Assembly (NCBI GenBank): GCA_020832725.1
Contig: JAFIEC010000043.1
Location: 1-6,285 of the forward strand
Length of the DNA: 6,285 nt
Reading direction: 5' to 3'
Source of the DNA: Paracoccaceae bacterium
GTDB taxonomy: Bacteria; Pseudomonadota; Alphaproteobacteria; Rhodobacterales; Rhodobacteraceae
Positions within the stretch are counted from its first letter, which is position 1, and every line of letters starts with the position of its first letter. A program made the position numbers and the translations under genes. This document shows, in pieces, positions 1 to 5,794 of the stretch. The notes below the pieces were generated by a model. It was given only the letters and a program-made list of their open reading frames with translations. It did no database searches and was not told where the DNA came from.

Positions 1-650
1 GCGTGATCATGGGGGGCTGGGCGTCGAACTCGAAATATCCCTTCCTCGGCAGCCTGCGCTCGGCAGCGCAGATGATTTCCTACGAGGTATCGATCGGGTT
101 GATCATCGTGGGCGTGCTGATTTCCACCGGCTCGCTCAACCTGTCGGCCATCGTGCGGGCGCAGGACGGGCCCTACGGGTTCTTCTCGTGGTACTGGCTG
201 CCGCATCTGCCGATGGTGATGCTGTTCTTCATCAGCGCGCTGGCCGAGACCAACCGCCCGCCCTTCGACCTGCCCGAGGCCGAGTCGGAGCTGGTCGCGG
301 GCTATCAGGTGGAATATTCCTCGACGCCGTTCCTGCTGTTCATGGCAGGCGAATACATTTCGATCTTCCTGATGTGCGCGCTGATGAGCATCCTTTTCTT
401 CGGGGGCTGGCTGTCGCCGATTCCCGGGCTGCCCGACGGGGCCCACTGGATGCTGGCGAAGATGGCGTTCTTCTTCTTCCTGTTCGCCATGGTGAAGGCG
501 GTCGTCCCGCGATTCCGGTACGACCAGCTCATGCGGATCGGCTGGAAGGTGTTTCTGCCGCTCAGCCTGATCTGGGTGGTGATCGTGGCCTTCCTGGCCC
601 AGTACGAGGTGCTGGGCGGGGCCTGGGTGCGGTGGGATGTCGGCGTCTGA
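1..650 (+). CDS. nuoH: NADH-quinone oxidoreductase subunit H, 3' part (5' end outside window)
   Basis: NuoH (ND1/Nqo8) is the inner-membrane subunit that anchors the peripheral arm of complex I and forms much of the quinone-binding chamber. The reading frame is open from the left edge; the first full codon, GTG at 3, is an internal valine. About 215 residues are visible, roughly the last two thirds of a family protein usually near 325-350 residues. Numbering from that codon, the AAQMISYEV signature lies at about 21-29. The quinone-loop motif ETNRPPFDLPEAESELVAG lies at 82-100, with the conserved acidic residues D89, E92, E94, E96 and then E104. The C-terminal motif PRFRYDQLMRIGWKVFLPL lies at about 169-187. 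Hydrophobic segments fall near 27-45, 66-82, 108-135, 149-168 and 182-199. It ends in TGA at 648-650, and nuoI follows after 84 bases. Identification is certain from the motifs and gene order; only the N-terminus is missing. Confidence 0.97.
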   Translation, partial: VIMGGWASNSKYPFLGSLRSAAQMISYEVSIGLIIVGVLISTGSLNLSAIVRAQDGPYGFFSWYWLPHLPMVMLFFISALAETNRPPFDLPEAESELVAGYQVEYSSTPFLLFMAGEYISIFLMCALMSILFFGGWLSPIPGLPDGAHWMLAKMAFFFFLFAMVKAVVPRFRYDQLMRIGWKVFLPLSLIWVVIVAFLAQYEVLGGAWVRWDVGV

Positions 651-699
651 GGCAGGGTGCCGGAGCGGCAGGCCCGCAAGGACGCGCGAACACGGAGAG

Positions 700-716
700 T
701 GCGGGACTTTCCCGCA
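700..716 (+). other. Small hairpin upstream of the nuoI ribosome binding site
   Basis: A perfect 7-bp inverted repeat, TGCGGGA (700-706) and TCCCGCA (710-716), is separated by a 3-base loop. It lies in the 84-base nuoH-nuoI gap and ends three bases before the AAAGGAGG Shine-Dalgarno sequence. No T-run follows, so it does not look like an intrinsic terminator. It could affect mRNA stability or nuoI translation, or be chance in GC-rich DNA. The repeat is seen directly; any role is inference. Confidence 0.45.
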
Positions 717-719
717 GGC

Positions 720-727
720 AAAGGAGG
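720..727 (+). promoter_or_regulatory. Ribosome binding site of nuoI
   Basis: AAAGGAGG sits 7 bases before the ATG at 735. It is a near-perfect match to the anti-Shine-Dalgarno sequence and the strongest such site in the window. It fixes the nuoI start at 735 rather than at the in-frame GTG at 657. Confidence 0.85.
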
Positions 728-734
728 CAGAGCC

Positions 735-1229
735 ATGGCGAGCATCGACTGGCAACGCGCGACGCGCTACTTCCTGATGATGGATTTCCTCAAGGGCTTT
801 GCCCTTGGCCTGCGCTATTTCGTGGCGCCCAAGTCCACGCTGAACTACCCCCACGAAAAGGGCCCGCTCTCGCCGCGCTTTCGCGGCGAGCATGCGCTGC
901 GGCGCTATGCCAACGGCGAGGAACGCTGCATCGCCTGCAAGCTGTGCGAGGCCATCTGCCCCGCGCAGGCCATCACCATCGATGCCGAACCCCGTGAGGA
1001 CGGCTCTCGCCGCACCACGCGCTACGACATCGACATGACCAAATGCATCTATTGCGGCTTCTGTCAGGAGGCCTGCCCGGTGGATGCCATCGTCGAGGGG
1101 CCGAATTTCGAATTCGCCGCCGAGACCCGCGAGGAGCTTTTCTACGACAAGCAGAAACTGCTCGACAATGGCGACCGCTGGGAAGCGCAGATCGCCCGGA
1201 ACATTGAACTCGACGCCCCCTACCGCTAA
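735..1229 (+). CDS. nuoI: NADH-quinone oxidoreductase subunit I, 2x[4Fe-4S] ferredoxin-like (164 aa)
   Basis: NuoI (TYKY/Nqo9) is a cytoplasm-facing subunit that sits on the membrane arm. It carries clusters N6a and N6b, which relay electrons from the NuoG side toward NuoB and the quinone. Two classical CxxCxxCxxxCP motifs are visible: C65, C68, C71, C75 (CIACKLCEAICP) and C104, C107, C110, C114 (CIYCGFCQEACP). The first is followed by AQAITI and the second by VDAIVEGPNFEF. The N-terminal segment (about 10-35) is the amphipathic region that contacts the membrane arm. The length of 164 residues fits alphaproteobacterial NuoI. The ATG at 735 was chosen because of the AAAGGAGG site at 720-727 and because upstream in-frame residues are Arg-rich and unlike the family. 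The gene ends in TAA at 1227-1229, which lies in the loop of an inverted repeat. All eight cluster ligands are present, so the protein should be functional. Confidence 0.98.
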   Translation: MASIDWQRATRYFLMMDFLKGFALGLRYFVAPKSTLNYPHEKGPLSPRFRGEHALRRYANGEERCIACKLCEAICPAQAITIDAEPREDGSRRTTRYDIDMTKCIYCGFCQEACPVDAIVEGPNFEFAAETREELFYDKQKLLDNGDRWEAQIARNIELDAPYR

Positions 1230-1236
1230 GGGGGCG
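1214..1236 (+). other. Inverted repeat around the nuoI stop codon
   Basis: CGCCCCC (1214-1220) pairs perfectly with GGGGGCG (1230-1236), giving a 7-bp all-G/C stem. The 9-base loop contains the nuoI TAA stop. No T-run follows, so termination is unlikely given that nuoJ lies directly downstream. A stabilising 3' structure for the upstream message is possible but is inference. Confidence 0.45.
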
Positions 1237-1248
1237 CCGCGCCGCACC

Positions 1249-1266
1249 GGTGCGCATCCGCGCACC
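1249..1266 (+). other. Hairpin in the nuoI-nuoJ intergenic region
   Basis: GGTGCGC (1249-1255) and GCGCACC (1260-1266) form a perfect 7-bp stem with a 4-base ATCC loop. The left arm also belongs to a competing 12-base palindrome, CGCACCGGTGCG (1243-1254). The hairpin ends eight bases before the likely nuoJ Shine-Dalgarno sequence at 1274. There is no poly-T tract. It may separate translation or mRNA decay of nuoI and nuoJ; the structure is visible, the role is inferred. Confidence 0.5.
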
Positions 1267-1273
1267 CCAGCTT

Positions 1274-1278
1274 GAGGA
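1274..1278 (+). promoter_or_regulatory. Probable ribosome binding site of nuoJ
   Basis: GAGGA lies 10 bases before the ATG at 1289 but only 1 base before the ATG at 1280. The spacing therefore favours 1289 as the nuoJ start. It is a weaker match than the nuoI site. Confidence 0.55.
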
Positions 1279-1288
1279 CATGCCGATC

Positions 1289-1897
1289 ATGGGCGTCAGC
1301 GCCTTGGCCTTTTACCTGTTTGCCGTGACCACGCTCGTCTCCGCGTTTCTGGTGGTGGTGGCCCGCAACCCCGTGCATTCGGTGCTGTGGCTGATCCTGG
1401 CGTTCCTGTCCTCGGCGGGGCTGTTCGTCCTGCTGGGGGCGGAGTTCCTCGCGATGCTGCAGATCATCGTCTATGTGGGCGCGGTGGCGGTGCTGTTCCT
1501 GTTCGTCGTCATGATGCTGGATGTGGACTTTTCGGCGCTCAAGGCTGGCATGGCGCGGAACCTGCCGCTGGGTCTGCTGATCGGGCTGGTGCTGCTGATG
1601 CAGATGGGCGCGCTGTTCGCCCATTGGCAGGTGGCCGACGGGGCACCCGCGCTGCGCCAGGCACCCATGCCCGAGGGCGTGCAGAACACCGAGGCGCTGG
1701 GGGAGCTGATCTACACCCGCTACATATTGCTGTTCCAGATCTCGGGGCTGATCCTGCTGGTGGCCATGGTGGGGGCGATCGTGCTGACCCTGCGCCACCG
1801 CGAGGGGATCAAGCGTCAGGACGTGCTGGCACAGATGTATCGCGATCCGGCCAAGGCGCTGGAACTGAAGGATGTGAAGCCGGGGCAGGGCCTTTAG
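1289..1897 (+). CDS. nuoJ: NADH-quinone oxidoreductase subunit J (about 202 aa)
   Basis: NuoJ (ND6/Nqo10) is a five-helix membrane subunit next to NuoH, NuoA and NuoK that helps couple quinone chemistry to proton pumping. Hydrophobic segments lie near residues 3-24, 31-49, 53-77, 92-112 and 145-168. The family signature is clear: RNPVHSVLWLILAFL at about 26-40, then GAEFLAMLQIIVYVGAVAVL at 50-69 running into FLFVVMMLDVDF. In known structures this third helix carries the flexible pi-bulge region. A short loop (about 113-140) precedes the last helix, and a charged tail (168-202) faces the cytoplasm. Three in-frame starts are possible: GTG 1250, ATG 1280 and ATG 1289. I chose 1289 because GAGGA at 1274-1278 is then properly spaced and the protein begins close to its first helix (ALAFYLF), as in relatives. 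The stop is TAG at 1895-1897. Function is certain; the exact start is moderately sure. Confidence 0.94.
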   Translation: MGVSALAFYLFAVTTLVSAFLVVVARNPVHSVLWLILAFLSSAGLFVLLGAEFLAMLQIIVYVGAVAVLFLFVVMMLDVDFSALKAGMARNLPLGLLIGLVLLMQMGALFAHWQVADGAPALRQAPMPEGVQNTEALGELIYTRYILLFQISGLILLVAMVGAIVLTLRHREGIKRQDVLAQMYRDPAKALELKDVKPGQGL

Positions 1898-1934
1898 GGG
1901 CGACCCGACAGACAGCCGGGCGCGGGATGCGCGC

Positions 1935-1940
1935 GGGGGA
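1935..1940 (+). promoter_or_regulatory. Probable ribosome binding site of nuoK
   Basis: GGGGGA lies 8 bases before the ATG at 1949. A second purine run, GAGGG at 1943-1947, is only one base from the start and so is less likely to be used. The match is modest. Confidence 0.45.
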
Positions 1941-1948
1941 ACGAGGGC

Positions 1949-2254
1949 ATGATCGGACTGGAACATTACCTGATGCTGGCCGGGGCGCTGTTCGTCATCG
2001 GCGTCTTCGGGATCTTCCTCAACCGCAAGAACGTGATCGTCATCCTGATGTCGATCGAGTTGATGCTGTTGTCGGTGAACATCAATCTCGTGGCCTTCTC
2101 GGCCGCGCTGGGTGACATGGTGGGGCAGGTCTTTGCGCTGTTCATCATGACGGTGGCGGCGGCCGAGGCGGCCATCGGGCTTGCGATCCTCGTCTGCTTC
2201 TTCCGCACCCGCGGTTCCATCGAGGTGGAAGACATCAACGTGATGAAGGGCTGA
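1949..2254 (+). CDS. nuoK: NADH-quinone oxidoreductase subunit K (101 aa)
   Basis: NuoK (ND4L/Nqo11) is a small three-helix subunit related to MrpC. It lies between NuoJ and NuoN and carries part of the charged axis along the membrane arm. The length of 101 residues is typical of the family. Helices fall near 5-23, 29-50 and 60-85. The two buried glutamates needed for coupling are present: E37 in the MSIELMLLSVN motif and E73 in TVAAAEAAIGLAI, matching E36 and E72 of E. coli NuoK with a one-residue offset. The cytoplasmic loop FLNRKNVIVILM (about 23-34) is also typical. The start at 1949 gives the standard N-terminus MIGLEHYLML. The stop TGA (2252-2254) overlaps the Shine-Dalgarno sequence of nuoL, which begins 7 bases later, so the two are probably translated in a coupled way. 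Confidence 0.97.
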   Translation: MIGLEHYLMLAGALFVIGVFGIFLNRKNVIVILMSIELMLLSVNINLVAFSAALGDMVGQVFALFIMTVAAAEAAIGLAILVCFFRTRGSIEVEDINVMKG

Positions 2255-2256
2255 GG
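2253..2256 (+). promoter_or_regulatory. Ribosome binding site of nuoL, overlapping the nuoK stop
   Basis: GAGG overlaps the last two bases of the nuoK TGA and lies 5 bases before the nuoL ATG at 2262. This arrangement suggests translational coupling of nuoK and nuoL. Confidence 0.6.
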
Positions 2257-2261
2257 CGGCG

Positions 2262-4235
2262 ATGACACAGATCATCCTCTTCGCGCCCCTGGTCGGGGCG
2301 ATCCTCGCGGGCTTCGGCTGGCGGCTGATGGGCGAGAAGGCCGCCATCTGGACGGCGACGGGCCTTCTGTTCCTGGCCGCGTTCCTGTCGTGGATCGTGT
2401 TCCTGGGCTTTGACGGAGAGACCCGTTCGATCCCGATCCTGCGCTGGATCGAATCGGGCAGCCTGGCGGTGGACTGGGCGATCCGGCTGGATCGCCGGAC
2501 GGCGGTGATGCTGATCGTGATCACCACGGTCTCGGCGCTCGTGCATCTGTATTCCGTGGGCTACATGGACCACGACGAGAACTGGCGCGAGGGAGAGGCC
2601 TACAAGGCGCGGTTCTTTGCCTATCTGTCGCTGTTCACCTTTGCCATGCTGATGCTGGTGACCGCAGACAACCTGCTGCAGCTCTTCTTCGGCTGGGAGG
2701 GGGTGGGTCTCGCCTCCTATCTCCTGATCGGCTTCTACTGGCGCAAGCCCTCGGCCAACGCTGCCGCGGTCAAGGCCTTCGTCGTCAACCGTGTCGGGGA
2801 TTTCGGCTTTCTGCTGGGCATCTTCGCCATCTTCCTGATGGTGGATTCCGTCAGTTTCGATGTGATCTTCGCCTCTGGTGCCGCGATGGCCGCGCAACAG
2901 GTCGGCTTTCTGGGTCTGACCGTGAACGGGGCGGAACTGGTGGCGTTCCTGCTGTTCGTCGGGGCCATGGGCAAGTCGGCCCAGTTGTTCCTGCACACAT
3001 GGCTGCCCGACGCGATGGAGGGGCCGACGCCCGTCTCGGCGCTGATCCACGCGGCGACCATGGTGACGGCCGGGGTGTTCCTGGTGGCCCGCATGTCGCC
3101 GGTGTTCGAATTCACGCCGGGGGCCATGACCTTCGTGACGGTGATCGGCGCGCTCACCGCCATCTTCGCGGCCTCGGTCGGCCTTGTGCAGAACGACATC
3201 AAGCGGGTGATCGCCTATTCGACCTGCTCGCAGCTGGGCTACATGTTCGTGGCTGCGGGGGTGGGTGTCTATCAGGTGGCGATGTTCCACCTGTTCACCC
3301 ATGCCTTCTTCAAGGCGATGCTGTTTCTGGGCGCGGGCTCGGTCATTCATGCCATGCATCACGAACAGGATCTGCGCCGCTATGGTGGCCTGCGCCACAA
3401 GCTGCCCTGGACCTTCTGGGCGATGCTGGTGGGCACGCTGGCGATCACCGGCGTGGGCATTCCGCTGACCCATATCGGCCTCTCGGGCTTCCTGTCCAAG
3501 GATGCCGTGATCGAGAGTGCCTTTGCCGCGCCGGGAGAGGCCGCGCGCATGGCCTTCTGGCTGCTGGTCGCGGCGGCGGCGATGACGAGCTTCTATTCGT
3601 GGCGGCTGATGTTCATGACCTTCTGGGGCAAGCCCCGGGGCGACCGGCATACCCACGAGCACGCCCATGAATCGCCCGTGGTCATGCTGGTGCCGCTGGC
3701 GGTTCTGGCGGTGGGCTCGGTGCTGGCGGGGATGGTCTGGTACAACGATTTCTTCGGCGAGACGGCGCAGGCGATGGCCTTTTTCGGCCCGGCGATCTTT
3801 GTGGGTGAGGGCAACACCGTACTGAACGATGCCCATTATGTGCCGGACTGGGTCAAGGCCGCGCCCTTCGTGGCGATGCTGTCGGGGCTGGCGCTGGCGT
3901 GGCTGTTCTACATCCGCAGGCCCGACCTGCCCCGGTCGCTTGCACGCACCCACCACGGGCTCTACGCCTTCCTGCTCAACAAGTGGTATTTCGACGAGCT
4001 CTACGGCCTCATCTTCGTCCGCCCCGCGCGGGCACTGGGCGGCTTCCTGTGGCGGCGGGGCGACGGGAGCGTGATCGACGGGGCGATCAACGGGCTTGCC
4101 ATGGGCATCGTGCCGTTCTTCACGCGGCTCGCGGGGCGGGCACAGTCGGGATACCTGTTCCACTACGCCTTCGCGATCGTTCTCGGCCTTGTGGTGCTGA
4201 TCACCTGGGCCACGATCACCGCGGGAGTGAACTGA
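2262..4235 (+). CDS. nuoL: NADH-quinone oxidoreductase subunit L, antiporter-like (657 aa)
   Basis: NuoL (ND5/Nqo12) is the most distal of the three Mrp-antiporter-like subunits of complex I and takes part in proton transport across the inner membrane. It is strongly hydrophobic throughout. The antiporter N-terminal domain spans about 65-115 and the main antiporter domain about 135-420. Key residues are present: E146 (GWEGVGLASYLLIGF), D180 (NRVGDFG), K238 (GKSAQLFLHTWLPDAMEGPTPVSALIHA begins at 237, in two overlapping motifs), H263, H343 and H347 with K351 (THAFFKAMLF), and K413 (GFLSKDA). A His-rich loop, DRHTHEHAHES, lies at 461-471. The C-terminal part (about 565-625) holds the region that becomes the long lateral amphipathic helix, followed by a last membrane helix near 632-652. 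At 657 residues it is somewhat longer than E. coli NuoL (613). The ATG at 2262 is supported by GAGG at 2253-2256. Its stop overlaps the nuoM start. Confidence 0.98.
   Translation: MTQIILFAPLVGAILAGFGWRLMGEKAAIWTATGLLFLAAFLSWIVFLGFDGETRSIPILRWIESGSLAVDWAIRLDRRTAVMLIVITTVSALVHLYSVGYMDHDENWREGEAYKARFFAYLSLFTFAMLMLVTADNLLQLFFGWEGVGLASYLLIGFYWRKPSANAAAVKAFVVNRVGDFGFLLGIFAIFLMVDSVSFDVIFASGAAMAAQQVGFLGLTVNGAELVAFLLFVGAMGKSAQLFLHTWLPDAMEGPTPVSALIHAATMVTAGVFLVARMSPVFEFTPGAMTFVTVIGALTAIFAASVGLVQNDIKRVIAYSTCSQLGYMFVAAGVGVYQVAMFHLFTHAFFKAMLFLGAGSVIHAMHHEQDLRRYGGLRHKLPWTFWAMLVGTLAITGVGIPLTHIGLSGFLSKDAVIESAFAAPGEAARMAFWLLVAAAAMTSFYSWRLMFMTFWGKPRGDRHTHEHAHESPVVMLVPLAVLAVGSVLAGMVWYNDFFGETAQAMAFFGPAIFVGEGNTVLNDAHYVPDWVKAAPFVAMLSGLALAWLFYIRRPDLPRSLARTHHGLYAFLLNKWYFDELYGLIFVRPARALGGFLWRRGDGSVIDGAINGLAMGIVPFFTRLAGRAQSGYLFHYAFAIVLGLVVLITWATITAGVN
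4223..4227 (+). promoter_or_regulatory. Ribosome binding site of nuoM, inside the end of nuoL
   Basis: GGGAG lies 7 bases before the ATG at 4235, within the last codons of nuoL. Together with the TGATG overlap it points to translational coupling. Confidence 0.6.
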
Positions 4236-5776
4236 TGCCCCTTCTGTCGATCGTGACCTTCCTGCCGCTGGTGGCGGCGGTCATCATGGCGGCCCTGCTG
4301 CGCGGCGATGACGAGGCCGCCCAGCGCAACGCCAAGTGGCTGGCACTGCTGGCGACGGGGGCGACGTTCCTCGTGTCGCTGTTCATGCTGACCGAGTTCG
4401 ACCCCTCCGACACCGGTTTCCAGATGGTGGAGGAGCGGGCCTGGCTGCTTGGCCTCAGCTACAAGGTGGGTGTGGACGGGATCTCGATCCTGTTCGTCCT
4501 GCTGACCACCTTCCTCATGCCGCTGACCATCGCCGCATGCTGGAACGTGACGCATCGGGTCAAGGAATACATGATCGCCTTCCTGGTGCTGGAGACGCTG
4601 ATGATCGGCGTCTTCGTCGCGCTCGATCTGGTGCTGTTTTACCTGTTCTTCGAGGCGGGCCTCATTCCGATGTTCCTGATCATCGGCATCTGGGGCGGCA
4701 AGGAACGCATCTATGCGGCGTTCAAGTTCTTCCTCTACACGCTGCTGGGCTCTGTGCTGATGCTGGTGGCCATGATCGCCATGTATGTCGATGCCGGCAC
4801 CACGGACATTCCCAGCCTGCTGCGCCACCAGTTCGACTCGGGTCCGATGTCGCTCATAGGATGGCAGGTGGTGGGCGGGCTGCAGACGCTGCTGTGGCTG
4901 GCCTTCTTCGCCTCCTTCGCGGTCAAGATGCCGATGTGGCCGGTCCACACCTGGCTGCCCGATGCCCATGTGCAGGCTCCCACCGCGGGCTCGGTGGTGC
5001 TGGCGGCGATCCTGCTCAAGATGGGGGGCTATGGCTTCCTGCGCTTTTCGCTGCCGATGTTCCCGGTGGCCTCTGACCTGCTTGCGCCGATGGTTCTGTG
5101 GCTGTCGGCCATCGCCATCGTCTATGCCAGCCTCGTGGCGCTGGCGCAGCAGGACATGAAGAAGCTCATCGCCTATTCGTCGGTGGCCCATATGGGCTAT
5201 GTGACCATGGGCATATTTGCCGCCAACCAGCAGGGGATCGCCGGGGCGATCTTCCAGATGATAAGCCACGGCTTCGTCTCGGGGGCGCTGTTCCTGATCG
5301 TGGGTGTGGTCTATGACCGGATGCACACCCGCGACATCGCGGCCTATGGCGGGCTGGTCAACCGGATGCCGGCCTATGCGCTGATCTTCCTGCTGTTCAC
5401 CATGGCCAATGTCGGCCTGCCCGGGACATCGGGTTTCGTGGGCGAGTTCCTGACGCTGGTGGGTGTGTTCAAGGTCAACATCACCGTGGCCGTGATCGCC
5501 ACCACCGGCGTCATCCTGTCGGCCGCCTATGCGCTGTGGCTGTATCGCAAGGTGATGCTGGGCGACCTGATCCGTGAAAGCCTGAAATCCATCAGCGACA
5601 TGACCCTGCGGGAACGGGCGATCTTTGCCCCCCTGGTGGCCATGACCCTGATCCTGGGCGTCTATCCCGCGCTTGTCCTCGACCTGATCTCGCCCTCGGT
5701 GGGGGCGCTGGTCGCGGGGCACGAGCGGGCGCTGGCCGAATACAGCGGCCGTCTGGTCGATATCGCCGGCAACTGA
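4235..5776 (+). CDS. nuoM: NADH-quinone oxidoreductase subunit M, antiporter-like (513 aa)
   Basis: NuoM (ND4/Nqo13) is the middle antiporter-like subunit of the complex I membrane arm. Its length of 513 residues is normal, and the protein is a near-continuous series of hydrophobic helices (about 14 expected). Key residues are visible: E140 (LFFEAGLIPMF), K231 with H238 (KMPMWPVHTWLPDAHVQAPT), K262 (LLKMGGYGFLR), H345 (MISHGFVSGALF) and E404 (GFVGEFLTL). These correspond to E144, K234, K265 and E407 of E. coli NuoM. The motif KKLIAYSSVAHMGY (309-322) parallels KRVIAYSTCSQLGY in NuoL, reflecting the shared antiporter ancestry. The ATG at 4235 forms a TGATG overlap with the nuoL stop and has GGGAG at 4223-4227. 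The open frame continues further upstream inside nuoL, but those residues are Arg/Pro-rich and not part of the protein. The gene ends in TGA at 5774-5776, 18 bases before nuoN. Confidence 0.98.
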   Translation: MPLLSIVTFLPLVAAVIMAALLRGDDEAAQRNAKWLALLATGATFLVSLFMLTEFDPSDTGFQMVEERAWLLGLSYKVGVDGISILFVLLTTFLMPLTIAACWNVTHRVKEYMIAFLVLETLMIGVFVALDLVLFYLFFEAGLIPMFLIIGIWGGKERIYAAFKFFLYTLLGSVLMLVAMIAMYVDAGTTDIPSLLRHQFDSGPMSLIGWQVVGGLQTLLWLAFFASFAVKMPMWPVHTWLPDAHVQAPTAGSVVLAAILLKMGGYGFLRFSLPMFPVASDLLAPMVLWLSAIAIVYASLVALAQQDMKKLIAYSSVAHMGYVTMGIFAANQQGIAGAIFQMISHGFVSGALFLIVGVVYDRMHTRDIAAYGGLVNRMPAYALIFLLFTMANVGLPGTSGFVGEFLTLVGVFKVNITVAVIATTGVILSAAYALWLYRKVMLGDLIRESLKSISDMTLRERAIFAPLVAMTLILGVYPALVLDLISPSVGALVAGHERALAEYSGRLVDIAGN

Positions 5777-5783
5777 GCCAACC

Positions 5784-5790
5784 GAGAGGA
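5784..5790 (+). promoter_or_regulatory. Ribosome binding site of nuoN
   Basis: GAGAGGA lies 4 bases before the ATG at 5795, in the 18-base nuoM-nuoN gap. It supports 5795 as the start of nuoN. Confidence 0.65.
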
Positions 5791-5794
5791 CGAC

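Noticed and set aside
657..734. 26-residue N-terminal extension of NuoI from GTG 657
   Set aside because: The extension is Arg-rich and unlike the family, and the strong AAAGGAGG site at 720-727 points to ATG 735.
188..997. Long + strand open frame across nuoH and nuoI
   Set aside because: It is out of frame with two certain genes and gives an Arg/Ala/Gly-rich product typical of a shifted frame in GC-rich DNA.
1249..1266. Intrinsic transcription terminator between nuoI and nuoJ
   Set aside because: No T-run follows either hairpin, and the downstream genes encode subunits of the same complex that need the same transcript.
1226..2527. 433-codon open frame on the - strand opposite nuoJ, nuoK and the start of nuoL
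   Set aside because: It is in register with nuoJ and nuoK, which share a frame. It is composition-driven and lacks protein-like features.
2235..4163. 642-codon open frame on the - strand opposite nuoL
   Set aside because: It has the same codon register as nuoL and the same artefact cause. It has low-complexity His/Arg/Gln content and no recognisable domain.
2980..5000. DNA similarity between nuoL and nuoM around the HTWLPDA motif (near 2994 and 4947)
   Set aside because: This is expected paralogy of antiporter-like subunits, not a recent duplication or a mobile repeat.
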